A stretch of DNA of 64,000 nt, from the NCBI RefSeq assembly GCF_002906855.1, contig NZ_MINI01000038.1, forward strand, positions 1,860,001-1,924,000, written 5' to 3'. The stretch comes from Pseudomonas putida. Its GTDB lineage: Bacteria > Pseudomonadota > Gammaproteobacteria > Pseudomonadales > Pseudomonadaceae. The position numbers and the translations under genes were made by a program. The number at the start of each line of letters is the position of its first letter. Positions within the stretch are counted from its first letter, which is position 1. This document shows, one piece after another, positions 35,318 through 43,915 of this stretch. The notes beneath the pieces are model-generated. The model was given only the letters and a program-made list of their open reading frames with translations, was not told where the DNA came from and did not search any database.

Positions 35318-36180
35318 AAATCATCGAAGTGATGCGCCTGCCGCTGTCGGTCGACCTCAGCGGCTTCGTCCACCTGCTGCAGCGCCTGCAGGTACCGCAC
35401 CGGGTCAGCGAGGAGGGCGAGGAACAAGTGCTCTGGGCCCCCGACACTCTGGTTGCCGACGTGCGCGAACTGTACCAGCGCTTCCCCGACGGTAACGCCG
35501 ATGTAGGAGCGGATTTATCCGCGATGGCTCCCACGCAGCCCTCTCTGGCAGACCAGGCCAAAGCCTGCAAGGTCACCGCCACCATCCTCGTCCTGTGCCT
35601 GGTCGTCGCCGGCCTCACCAGCCTGGGCGACAACCTCAACGCCATCAGCTGGTTCACTTTCCTCGACTTCCGCGTCCAGGGTGAATACCTGCATTTCACC
35701 CCGCTGGCCCAGGGCCTCGCCGAAGGCCAGTGGTGGCGCCTGGTCTCGCCCATGCTGCTGCACTTTGGCGTGCTGCACCTGGCGATGAACGGCCTGTGGT
35801 ACTGGGAGCTGGGCAAGCGCATCGAACTGCGCCAGGGCCCCTGGCTGCTGCTGGGCCTGACCCTGCTGTTCAGCCTGGTGTCCAACCTGGCCCAGCACTA
35901 CACCAGTGGCCCGAGCCTGTTCGGTGGCCTGTCTGGCGTGCTCTACGGTCTGCTCGGCCACGTCTGGCTGTACCAGTGGCTGGCGCCCAACCCTCACTTC
36001 AACCTGCCCAAGGGCGTGCTGGTGATGATGCTGATCTGGCTGGTGATCTGCCTGACCGGCGTGGTCGGCCAGCTCGGCTTCGGCCAGATCGCCAACGCCG
36101 CCCACGTCGGTGGCCTGCTCATCGGATGCCTGACCGGGCTCTTGGGTGGGGCGCTGGCCCGGCGTAAACTGTCGGCTTGA
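35314..36180 (+). CDS. Rhomboid family intramembrane serine protease (GlpG-like), carrying a REP fragment in its coding sequence
   Basis: 288 aa. A GlpG-like cytosolic N-terminal domain (1-75) is followed by six predicted helices. The catalytic serine is in GGLSGVLYGLLGHVW (S207) and the histidine in NAAHVGGLLIG (H264), with the HFGVLHLAMNGLWYW helix giving the H-x-x-x-N signature. Residues about 63-72 (within GNADVGADLSAMAPTQ, the linker before helix 1) are encoded by a REP-like stretch, so the linker has been extended in frame. It is coupled to the phosphoesterase by ATGA. Confidence 0.9.
   Translation: MKIIEVMRLPLSVDLSGFVHLLQRLQVPHRVSEEGEEQVLWAPDTLVADVRELYQRFPDGNADVGADLSAMAPTQPSLADQAKACKVTATILVLCLVVAGLTSLGDNLNAISWFTFLDFRVQGEYLHFTPLAQGLAEGQWWRLVSPMLLHFGVLHLAMNGLWYWELGKRIELRQGPWLLLGLTLLFSLVSNLAQHYTSGPSLFGGLSGVLYGLLGHVWLYQWLAPNPHFNLPKGVLVMMLIWLVICLTGVVGQLGFGQIANAAHVGGLLIGCLTGLLGGALARRKLSA
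35502..35527. repeat. REP-like palindrome inside the rhomboid gene
   Basis: TGTAGGAGCGGATTTATCCG followed by CGATGG is the core form of P. putida-group REP units (TGTAGGAGCGG...CCGCGA). Here it is translated without interrupting the frame. Confidence 0.7.
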
Positions 36181-36193
36181 ATCAGGAGACACT

Positions 36194-36454
36194 ATGTCCA
36201 CTTTCGCGCAAATGATCGAAAACATCACCCCGGAAATCTACCAGAGCCTGAAACTGGCCGTGGAAATCGGCAAATGGTCGGATGGGCGCAAGCTCACCGC
36301 CGAGCAGAAAGAACTTTCGCTGCAGGCGGTGATCGCCTGGGAGATGAAGAACCTGCCCGAAGAACAGCGCACCGGTTACATGGGCCCGCAAGAATGCGCG
36401 TCGAAGTCGGCACCTATCGCCAACATTCTGTTCAAGTCGGACTCGGTACATTGA
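36194..36454 (+). CDS. DUF1315 (YeaC-like) protein
   Basis: An 86-aa small cytoplasmic protein. MSTFAQMIENITPEIYQSLK and IGKWSDGRKLTAEQKELSLQ are characteristic of the DUF1315/YeaC family, of unknown function. ATG 36194 follows CAGGAGA. The stop overlaps the TTG start proposed for the DUF2797 gene, an arrangement that suggests coupled expression. Confidence 0.88.
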   Translation: MSTFAQMIENITPEIYQSLKLAVEIGKWSDGRKLTAEQKELSLQAVIAWEMKNLPEEQRTGYMGPQECASKSAPIANILFKSDSVH

Positions 36455-37281
36455 TCGAACTCGCTCGTGGCTCTTTGAGCAAGATGGCAGTCACCCTGCA
36501 GGCACCCGTGGTGCAATACAGCTTCCGCCTGGATGACACCCAGGTGGCGGTCAACCCGCTGATCGGCCAGCGCCTGCGCCTGGAATACCTCGGCGCCATT
36601 CACTGCAGCCATTGCGGTAAGCGCACCAAGACCAGCTTCAGCCAGGGTTATTGCTACCCGTGCATGACCAAGCTGGCCCAGTGCGACGTGTGCATCATGG
36701 CCCCGGAAAAATGCCACTACGACGCCGGCACCTGCCGTGAACCATCCTGGGGCGAACAGTTCTGCATGACCGACCACGTGGTGTACCTGGCCAACTCGTC
36801 GGGGATCAAGGTCGGCATCACCCGTGCCACCCAGCTGCCCACCCGCTGGCTCGACCAGGGTGCCAGCCAGGCGCTGCCGATCATGCGCGTTGCCACCCGC
36901 CAGCAATCGGGCCTGGTCGAAGACATCCTGCGCAGCCAGGTGCCGGACCGCACCAACTGGCGCACGCTGCTCAAGGGCGACGCCGAAGTGCTCGACCTGC
37001 CCGCCATCCGCGATCAGATTTTCGACGCCTGCGCCGACGGCCTGCGCGAGCTGCAGAGCCGCTTCGGCCTGCAGGCGATCCAGCCGCTGCCTGACGCCGA
37101 AGTGGTGGAAATGCGCTACCCGGTCGAGGCCTATCCGAAAAAGATCGTCAGCTTCAACCTCGACAAGGACCCGGTGGCCGAAGGCACGCTGCTGGGCATC
37201 AAGGGCCAGTACCTGGTCTTCGACACCGGCGTGATCAATATTCGCAAGTACACGGCCTACCAGTTGGCCGTGCTCCAGTAA
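36451..37281 (+). CDS. DUF2797 cysteine-rich protein
   Basis: About 276 aa if initiated at TTG 36451 (overlapping the DUF1315 stop as TTGA), or 265 aa from ATG 36484. Eight cysteines in CSHCGKRTKTSFSQGYCYPC and CDVC...C, with a nearby C-x4-H, suggest zinc or another metal. A GIY-YIG-like segment (VVYLANSSGIKVGITRATQLPTRWLDQGA) follows, so a nucleic-acid role is possible. The family has no assigned function. pepN follows after 13 bases. Confidence 0.85.
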   Translation: MIELARGSLSKMAVTLQAPVVQYSFRLDDTQVAVNPLIGQRLRLEYLGAIHCSHCGKRTKTSFSQGYCYPCMTKLAQCDVCIMAPEKCHYDAGTCREPSWGEQFCMTDHVVYLANSSGIKVGITRATQLPTRWLDQGASQALPIMRVATRQQSGLVEDILRSQVPDRTNWRTLLKGDAEVLDLPAIRDQIFDACADGLRELQSRFGLQAIQPLPDAEVVEMRYPVEAYPKKIVSFNLDKDPVAEGTLLGIKGQYLVFDTGVINIRKYTAYQLAVLQ

Positions 37282-37294
37282 AAAGGACCTGCAC

Positions 37295-39952
37295 ATGCGT
37301 ACCGAACAACCGCAAGTGATCTACCTCAAGGATTACCAGGCGCCCGAGTACCTGATCGACGAGACGCACTTGACCTTCGAACTGTTCGAGGACCACACCC
37401 TGGTCCACGCGCAACTGGTCATGCGCCGCAACCCGGCACGCGGTGCCGGCCTGCCGCCACTGGAGCTGGACGGCCAGCAGCTGGAGCTGCTGCGCGCCTC
37501 GCTGGACGATGTCGAACTGCAAGCGAGCGACTACCAGCTCGAAGCCGACAGCCTGACGGTCCATCCCAAGGCCGAACGCTTCACCCTCGACACCAGCGTG
37601 AAGATCCACCCAGAGAGCAACACCGCGCTGGAAGGCCTGTACAAGTCTGGCAAGATGTTCTGCACCCAGTGCGAGGCCGAGGGCTTTCGCAAGATCACCT
37701 ATTACCTCGACCGCCCGGACGTGATGAGCACTTTCACCACCACGGTGATCGCCGAACAGCATCGCTACCCGGTGCTGCTCAGCAACGGCAACCCGATCGG
37801 CAGCGGGCCGGCAGAAGATGGCCGCCACTGGGCGACCTGGGAAGACCCTTTCATGAAGCCGGCCTACCTGTTTGCGCTGGTGGCCGGTGACCTGTGGTGC
37901 GTCGAAGACAGTTTTACCCGCCAGTCCGGCCGCGACGTGACCCTGCGCATCTATGTCGAGCCCGAGAACATCGACAAGTGCGACCACGCCATGGTCAGCC
38001 TGAAGAAGTCCATGCGCTGGGACGAGGAAGTCTATGGTCGCGAGTACGACCTGGACATCTTCATGATCGTCGCGGTCAACGACTTCAACATGGGCGCCAT
38101 GGAAAACAAGGGCCTGAACATCTTCAACTCGAGCTGCGTGCTGGCCCGCGCCGAAACCGCCACCGATGCCGCCCACCAGCGCGTCGAGGGTGTGGTTGCC
38201 CACGAGTATTTCCACAACTGGTCGGGCAACCGCGTGACCTGCCGCGACTGGTTCCAGCTGTCGCTCAAGGAAGGCTTCACGGTGTTCCGCGATGCCGAGT
38301 TCAGCGCCGACATGAACTCGCGCACGGTCAAGCGCATCGAGGACGTCGCCTATCTGCGTACCCACCAGTTCGCCGAAGACGCCGGCCCGATGGCTCACCC
38401 GGTGCGCCCGGACAGCTTCATCGAAATCTCCAACTTCTATACCCTGACCGTGTACGAGAAGGGCGCCGAAGTGGTGCGCATGGTTCGCACCTTGCTGGGT
38501 GCAGACGGCTTCCGCAAAGGCAGCGACCTGTACTTCGAACGCCACGATGGCCAGGCCGTGACCACCGACGATTTCATCAAGGCCATGGAAGACGCCAACG
38601 GCGTCGACCTCGCCCAGTTCAAGCGCTGGTACAGCCAGGCCGGCACCCCGCGCCTGGAGGTCAGCGAAGCCTATGACGCGGCCGCGCAGACCTACAGCCT
38701 GACCTTCCGCCAGAGCTGCCCGCAGACCCCGGACAAGGCCGAGAAGCTGCCGTTCGTGATCCCGGTCGAACTGGGCCTGCTGGACGCCGAAGGCAACGAT
38801 CTGCCGCTGCAACTGGCTGGCGAAGCTGCCGCAACGGGTACCTCGCGTGTGCTGTCGGTGACCGAAGCCGAGCAGACCTTCACCTTCCAGGGCATCGCGG
38901 CCAAGCCGCTGCCGTCGCTGCTGCGCGGTTTCAGCGCCCCGGTCAAGCTGAGCTTCCCGTACGACCGTGACCAGCTGATGTTCCTCATGCAGCACGACAG
39001 CGACGGCTTCAACCGCTGGGAAGCGGGCCAGCAGCTGTCGGTACAGGTGCTGCAGGAGCTGATCGGCCAGCATCAGCGCGGCGAAACGCTGAAGCTCGAC
39101 CAGCGCCTGATCACCGCGCTCGGCACCGTGCTGGGTAATGAGTCGCTGGACGCCGCCATGGTCGCCGAGATGCTCTCGCTGCCAGGTGAGGCCTACCTGA
39201 CCGAAATCAGCCAGGTGGCCGACGTTGACGCCATCCACGCCGCCCGCGAGTTCGCCCGCCAGCAGATCGCCGAGCAGCTGTTCGACGCCCTGTGGGCGCG
39301 CTACCAGGCCAACCGCGAGGTGTCGCGCAAAACCGCTTACGTGGCCGCCGCCGAACACTTCGCCCGCCGCAGCCTGCAGAACATCGCCCTGTCGTATCTG
39401 ATGCAGAGCGGCAAGGCGCAGGTGCTGGAGGCGACCCTGGAGCAGTTCGAGCACTGCGACAACATGACCGAGCGCCTGACCGCGCTGGCCGTGCTGGTCA
39501 ACTCGCCGTTCGAGGCCGAGCGCGCCAAGGCGCTGGAGAGCTTTGCCGAGCACTTCAAGGACAACCCGCTGGTCATGGACCAGTGGTTCAGCGTGCAGGC
39601 CGCCAGCACGCTGCCGGGTGGGCTGGCGCGGGTCAAGGCGCTGATGCAGCACCCGGCGTTCACCTTGAAGAACCCGAACAAGGTGCGGGCGCTGATCGGT
39701 GCCTTTGCCGGGCAGAATCTGGTCAACTTCCATGCCGCCGATGGTTCGGGCTATCGCTTCCTGGCAGATCTGGTGATCGAGCTGAATGCGCTGAACCCGC
39801 AGATCGCTTCACGCCAACTGGCACCGCTGACCCGCTGGCGCAAGTATGACGATGCGCGCCAGGTGCTGATGAAGGGCGAACTGGAGCGGATTCTCGCTTC
39901 TGGAGAGCTGTCCAGCGATGTGTATGAAGTCGTGAGCAAGAGCCTGGCGTAA
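37295..39952 (+). CDS. pepN: Aminopeptidase N
   Basis: An 885-aa M1 zinc metallopeptidase removing N-terminal residues from cytoplasmic peptides. The exopeptidase motif GAMENKGLNIFN and the zinc site VVAHEYFHNWSGN with the downstream glutamate (FRDAEFSADM) are intact. The C-terminal helical domain has normal length. The start is behind AAAAGGACC. A strong terminator follows the stop. Confidence 0.97.
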   Translation: MRTEQPQVIYLKDYQAPEYLIDETHLTFELFEDHTLVHAQLVMRRNPARGAGLPPLELDGQQLELLRASLDDVELQASDYQLEADSLTVHPKAERFTLDTSVKIHPESNTALEGLYKSGKMFCTQCEAEGFRKITYYLDRPDVMSTFTTTVIAEQHRYPVLLSNGNPIGSGPAEDGRHWATWEDPFMKPAYLFALVAGDLWCVEDSFTRQSGRDVTLRIYVEPENIDKCDHAMVSLKKSMRWDEEVYGREYDLDIFMIVAVNDFNMGAMENKGLNIFNSSCVLARAETATDAAHQRVEGVVAHEYFHNWSGNRVTCRDWFQLSLKEGFTVFRDAEFSADMNSRTVKRIEDVAYLRTHQFAEDAGPMAHPVRPDSFIEISNFYTLTVYEKGAEVVRMVRTLLGADGFRKGSDLYFERHDGQAVTTDDFIKAMEDANGVDLAQFKRWYSQAGTPRLEVSEAYDAAAQTYSLTFRQSCPQTPDKAEKLPFVIPVELGLLDAEGNDLPLQLAGEAAATGTSRVLSVTEAEQTFTFQGIAAKPLPSLLRGFSAPVKLSFPYDRDQLMFLMQHDSDGFNRWEAGQQLSVQVLQELIGQHQRGETLKLDQRLITALGTVLGNESLDAAMVAEMLSLPGEAYLTEISQVADVDAIHAAREFARQQIAEQLFDALWARYQANREVSRKTAYVAAAEHFARRSLQNIALSYLMQSGKAQVLEATLEQFEHCDNMTERLTALAVLVNSPFEAERAKALESFAEHFKDNPLVMDQWFSVQAASTLPGGLARVKALMQHPAFTLKNPNKVRALIGAFAGQNLVNFHAADGSGYRFLADLVIELNALNPQIASRQLAPLTRWRKYDDARQVLMKGELERILASGELSSDVYEVVSKSLA

Positions 39953-39965
39953 GCCTGGTAGACCT

Positions 39966-39992
39966 GGGGCCGCAAAGCGGCCCCGGTTTTTT
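39966..39992 (+). terminator. Intrinsic terminator of pepN
   Basis: GGGGCCGC-AAA-GCGGCCCC followed by GG and six T, 14 bases after the stop. Confidence 0.9.
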
Positions 39993-40121
39993 GGCGGTTA
40001 ACAAAACATAACGTCCCGTTCGTTGTAATCGCGCAACCTTCCCCGATACGATCCCCCCAAGCCTCTAACACAGGCTTTTCACAGCACAGACCCACCAAGA
40101 AAAACACAACAGGGGATGGTC

Positions 40122-41162
40122 ATGAAGCAGCGGGTGATGACGCAGGCCAGGCGTGGAGCCTGGCCTTTGGCGGCCGGCGCAATGCTGGCGCTGGCACTGG
40201 GGATGTGGGCCGACAGCGCGCAGGCCGCTGCCGCTGACGAATACTCGACCGAATCAGCCAAGGCCAGCCAGAGCCTGCTGATCGGCGCCGCCCATGCCGG
40301 CAAGCGCCTGGTGGTGGTGGGGGATCGCGGCCACATTCTGTTCTCCGACGACCAGGGCAGCACCTGGACCCAGGCCCGGGTGCCCACCCGGCAGTTGCTC
40401 ACCGCCGTGTTCTTCCTCGACGACAAGCGTGGCTGGGCAGTGGGCCACGATGCGCAGATCCTCGCCAGCAGCGACGGGGGGGCCACCTGGAGCAAACAGT
40501 TCGAAGACCTTTCCCGTGAAGCGCCGCTGCTGGACGTCAGCTTCCTCGACGCCCAGCGCGGCTTTGCCGTGGGCGCCTACGGCGCGCTGCTGGAAACCCG
40601 CGACGGCGGCCAGCACTGGCAGGACATCGCCGAGCGCCTGGACAACCCCGACCAACTCCACCTCAACGGCATCACTCGGGTGCGCGACGCTGGCCTGTTC
40701 ATCGTCGGCGAGCAGGGCGGCATGTACCGCTCCAGCGACGACGGCCAGACTTGGGCCAAGGTCCAGGGCCCATACGAGGGCTCGCTGTTCGGCGTGATCG
40801 GTACCGCCAAGGCGAATACGCTGCTGGCCTACGGCCTGCGCGGCAACCTGTTCCGCTCCGCCGATTTTGGTGACAGCTGGCAGCCGATCGCACTCAAGGC
40901 CGCCCGCGGCGAACTCGAATTCGGCCTGGCAGGCGCTACGCTTGTCGAAGATGGCAGCCTGGTGCTGGTCGGCAATGGCGGCAGCGTGCTGCGCAGCACC
41001 GATGATGGCCAGACCTTCAGCGTCTACAACCGCAGCGACCGCATCGCCCTGGCCGGTGTCAGTGGCCTGGCCAATGGCGGGCTGCTACTGGTAGGGCAGG
41101 GGGGCGTGCACCTGGCCAACGCCGAAGGTGCAGAGCCGGCGGCCAAGGAGGTGCGTCCATGA
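40122..41162 (+). CDS. Exported YCF48/BNR-repeat beta-propeller protein
   Basis: 346 aa. The signal peptide runs to about ADSAQA. The mature part consists of repeating BNR-like units (VVVGDRGHILFSDDQGSTW, AVGHDAQILASSDGGATW, AVGAYGALLETRDGGQHW, and so on), a seven-bladed propeller like YCF48/HCF136, which in phototrophs helps photosystem assembly; here the role must differ. ATG 40122 is preferred over ATG 40116, which overlaps the ribosome site AGGGGA. It overlaps the RND gene by four bases, so both act together, probably as a periplasmic partner. Confidence 0.85.
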   Translation: MKQRVMTQARRGAWPLAAGAMLALALGMWADSAQAAAADEYSTESAKASQSLLIGAAHAGKRLVVVGDRGHILFSDDQGSTWTQARVPTRQLLTAVFFLDDKRGWAVGHDAQILASSDGGATWSKQFEDLSREAPLLDVSFLDAQRGFAVGAYGALLETRDGGQHWQDIAERLDNPDQLHLNGITRVRDAGLFIVGEQGGMYRSSDDGQTWAKVQGPYEGSLFGVIGTAKANTLLAYGLRGNLFRSADFGDSWQPIALKAARGELEFGLAGATLVEDGSLVLVGNGGSVLRSTDDGQTFSVYNRSDRIALAGVSGLANGGLLLVGQGGVHLANAEGAEPAAKEVRP

Positions 41163-43558
41163 CCAGCAGGGAGAGCATCACCATGCATCCGCACCATCAG
41201 GACAAGGCCACGCTGCTCGAACGCCTGATCTTCAACAACCGGCCGGTGGTCATCGCCCTGTGCCTGCTGGTCAGCATCTTCCTGTTCTGGCAGGCCACGC
41301 AGATCCGCCCCTCGACCAGCTTCGAGAAGATGATCCCGCTGCAGCACCCGTTCATCGAACAGATGATGGAGCACCGCAACGACCTGGCCAACCTCGGCAA
41401 CACCGTGCGCATCTCGGTCGAGGCGGTCAATGGCGACATCTTCGACAAGGACTACATGGAAACGCTGCGGCAGATCCATGACGAGGTGTTCTACATCCCC
41501 GGTGTCGACCGCGCCGGCCTCAAGTCACTGTGGAGCCCCAGCGTGCGCTGGAGCGAGGTCACCGAGGAAGGCTTCTCCGGCGGCGAAGTCATCCCCAACA
41601 CCTACAACGGCTCCCAGGACAGCCTCGATACCCTGCGCGACAACGTGCTCAAGTCCGGCCAGGTCGGGCGCCTGGTAGGCAACAACTTCAAGTCCAGCAT
41701 CGTCGACGTGCCACTGCTGGAAAGCTTCCCTGATCCGCAGGACCCCGGCAAGCAGGTCAAGCTGGATTACCAACAGTTCTCGCACCAGCTCGAAGAAAAG
41801 ATCCGTGACAAGTTCCAGGCGCAGAACCCCAACGTGAAGATCCACATCATCGGCTTTGCCAAGAAGGTCGGCGACCTGATCGACGGCCTGGTGATGGTGG
41901 CGATGTTCTTCGGCGTGGCCCTGGTGATCACCTGGGTCCTGCTGTACTGGTTCACCTGGTGTATCCGCAGCACCATCGCCGTGCTCATCACCACGCTGGT
42001 GGCGGTGATCTGGCAGCTGGGCCTGATGCACGCGGTGGGCTTCGGCCTGGACCCGTACTCGATGCTGGTACCGTTCCTGATCTTCGCCATCGGCATTTCC
42101 CACGGCGTGCAGAAGATCAACGGCATCGCCTTGCAGTCCAGTGACGCCGACAATGCCCTGACCGCAGCCCGGCGCACCTTCCGCCAGCTGTTCCTGCCGG
42201 GGATGATCGCCATTCTCGCCGACGCCGTGGGCTTCATCACCCTGTTGATCATCGACATCGGCGTGATCCGTGAGTTGGCCATCGGCGCGTCCATCGGCGT
42301 GGCGGTGATCGTGTTCACCAACCTGATCCTGCTACCGGTGGCGATCTCCTACGTCGGCATCAGCAAGAAGGCCATCGAACGCAGCAAGAAGGACGCGACC
42401 CGCGAGCACCCGTTCTGGCGCTTGCTGTCGAACTTCGCCAGTGCCAAGGTGGCCCCGGTGTCGATCACCCTGGCGCTCATCGCCTTCGCTGGCGGCCTGT
42501 GGTACAGCCAGAACCTGAAGATCGGCGACCTTGACCAGGGGGCGCCGGAGCTGCGCCCGGACTCGCGTTACAACCAGGACAACAACTTCATCATCAGCAA
42601 CTACTCGACCAGTTCCGATGTGCTGGTGATCATGGTCAAGACGCCGCCGGAAAGCTGCTCGATCCACTCGACCATGGCGCCGATCGACGAGCTGATGTGG
42701 ACCATGCAGAACACCCCAGGCGTGCAGTCGGCGATCTCCCTGGTGACGGTCTCCAAACAGGTGATCAAGGGCATGAACGAGGGCAGCCTGAAGTGGGAGA
42801 CGCTGTCGCGCAACCCGGACATCCTCAACAACTCCATCGCCCGTGCCGATGGCCTGTACAACGCCGACTGCTCGCTGGCGCCGGTACTGGTGTTCCTCAA
42901 CGACCACAAGGCCGAGACCCTGGAGCGTGTCACCGCAGTGGCCAAGGCATTCGCCGATAGCCATGACAAGGAGGGCCTGCAGTTCCTGCTGGCAGCGGGC
43001 AACGCCGGGATCGAGGCGGCCACCAACGAGGTAATCAAGTCGGCCGAGCTGACCATCCTGATCCTGGTCTACCTCTGCGTGGCAGTGATGTGCATGATCA
43101 CCTTCCGCTCGTTTGCCGCGACCCTGTGCATCGTCCTGCCGCTGGTGCTGACCTCGGTGCTGGGCAACGCACTGATGGCGTTCATGGGCATCGGCGTCAA
43201 GGTCGCGACCTTGCCGGTAGTGGCCCTGGGCGTAGGTATCGGCGTGGACTACGGCATCTACATCTACAGCCGCCTGGAAAGCTTCCTGCGTGCCGGCCTG
43301 CCGTTGCAGGAGGCTTACTACCAGACCCTGCGCTCGACCGGTAAGGCGGTGCTGTTCACGGGCCTGTGCCTGGCGATCGGCGTGTGCACCTGGATCTTCT
43401 CGGCGATCAAGTTCCAGGCCGACATGGGATTGATGCTGACCTTCATGTTGCTGTGGAACATGTTTGGTGCGCTGTGGCTGCTGCCGGCGCTGGCGCGGTT
43501 TTTGATCAAGCCGGAGAAAATGGCGGGCAAGGAGGGTGGTTCGATTTTCGCCCATTGA
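41159..43558 (+). CDS. RND-superfamily exporter (MMPL type)
   Basis: A 799-aa inner-membrane transporter with about 12 helices: one N-terminal helix (about 28-45), a periplasmic loop, five helices, a second loop, and a C-terminal set. Motifs include the LVPFLIFAIGISHGVQKING loop and VVALGVGIGVDYGIYIYSRL, where the helix-4/10 signatures of the HAE/MMPL group lie. AAGGAGG sits ideally before ATG 41159, which overlaps the propeller stop (ATGA). Homologues act in lipid or hydrophobic-compound export; the substrate here is not known. Confidence 0.88.
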   Translation: MTSRESITMHPHHQDKATLLERLIFNNRPVVIALCLLVSIFLFWQATQIRPSTSFEKMIPLQHPFIEQMMEHRNDLANLGNTVRISVEAVNGDIFDKDYMETLRQIHDEVFYIPGVDRAGLKSLWSPSVRWSEVTEEGFSGGEVIPNTYNGSQDSLDTLRDNVLKSGQVGRLVGNNFKSSIVDVPLLESFPDPQDPGKQVKLDYQQFSHQLEEKIRDKFQAQNPNVKIHIIGFAKKVGDLIDGLVMVAMFFGVALVITWVLLYWFTWCIRSTIAVLITTLVAVIWQLGLMHAVGFGLDPYSMLVPFLIFAIGISHGVQKINGIALQSSDADNALTAARRTFRQLFLPGMIAILADAVGFITLLIIDIGVIRELAIGASIGVAVIVFTNLILLPVAISYVGISKKAIERSKKDATREHPFWRLLSNFASAKVAPVSITLALIAFAGGLWYSQNLKIGDLDQGAPELRPDSRYNQDNNFIISNYSTSSDVLVIMVKTPPESCSIHSTMAPIDELMWTMQNTPGVQSAISLVTVSKQVIKGMNEGSLKWETLSRNPDILNNSIARADGLYNADCSLAPVLVFLNDHKAETLERVTAVAKAFADSHDKEGLQFLLAAGNAGIEAATNEVIKSAELTILILVYLCVAVMCMITFRSFAATLCIVLPLVLTSVLGNALMAFMGIGVKVATLPVVALGVGIGVDYGIYIYSRLESFLRAGLPLQEAYYQTLRSTGKAVLFTGLCLAIGVCTWIFSAIKFQADMGLMLTFMLLWNMFGALWLLPALARFLIKPEKMAGKEGGSIFAH

Positions 43559-43595
43559 TATACCCCGAGGGCCGCAACGCGGCCCTCGGGGTATA
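43559..43595. terminator. Perfect 17-base inverted repeat between the RND gene and the next gene
   Basis: TATACCCCGAGGGCCGC and GCGGCCCTCGGGGTATA flank an AAC loop. It begins one base after the RND stop codon. No T tract follows, and its right arm ends in TATAC, which extends to a TATACT -10-like box, so a terminator and a promoter may overlap here. Confidence 0.6.
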
Positions 43596-43624
43596 CTGCC
43601 GGCTCATTTTTGATCGGTATTCCC

Positions 43625-43915
43625 ATGTCCCCTCTCGCCACCGCCCTCGCATCCTGCGACATGCTCCTGATCGACGGTTTGCACGCCTTCGATTTCACCT
43701 GCGACGAATCCGGCCTGACCATCAAGTGCATGGATGGTCGCCAGCACCGCCGCTGGTCGTTCACCCCCGAGCAGCTCGCTGCCGCCGTCGGTGCCGGTGA
43801 TGAATGGCAACTCGCCGATGCCCAGGGCGAGCATCGTCTAGTCTGTATGAGTGCCTTTCGCGCCCCGGATGAAGACGATGATGAACCGGATCTGGACGAA
43901 CCTGCTGACCGCTAG
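43625..43915 (+). CDS. Small conserved protein (DUF5629-like)
   Basis: 96 aa, cytoplasmic, acidic C-terminal tail (PDEDDDEPDLDEPADR). The N-terminal ATALASCDMLLIDGLHAFDF and RRWSFTPEQLAAA resemble a small Pseudomonas family that I associate with DUF5629; that name is from memory and not certain. Its 3' end overlaps the start of the lactonase gene, so they are cotranscribed. Confidence 0.65.
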   Translation: MSPLATALASCDMLLIDGLHAFDFTCDESGLTIKCMDGRQHRRWSFTPEQLAAAVGAGDEWQLADAQGEHRLVCMSAFRAPDEDDDEPDLDEPADR

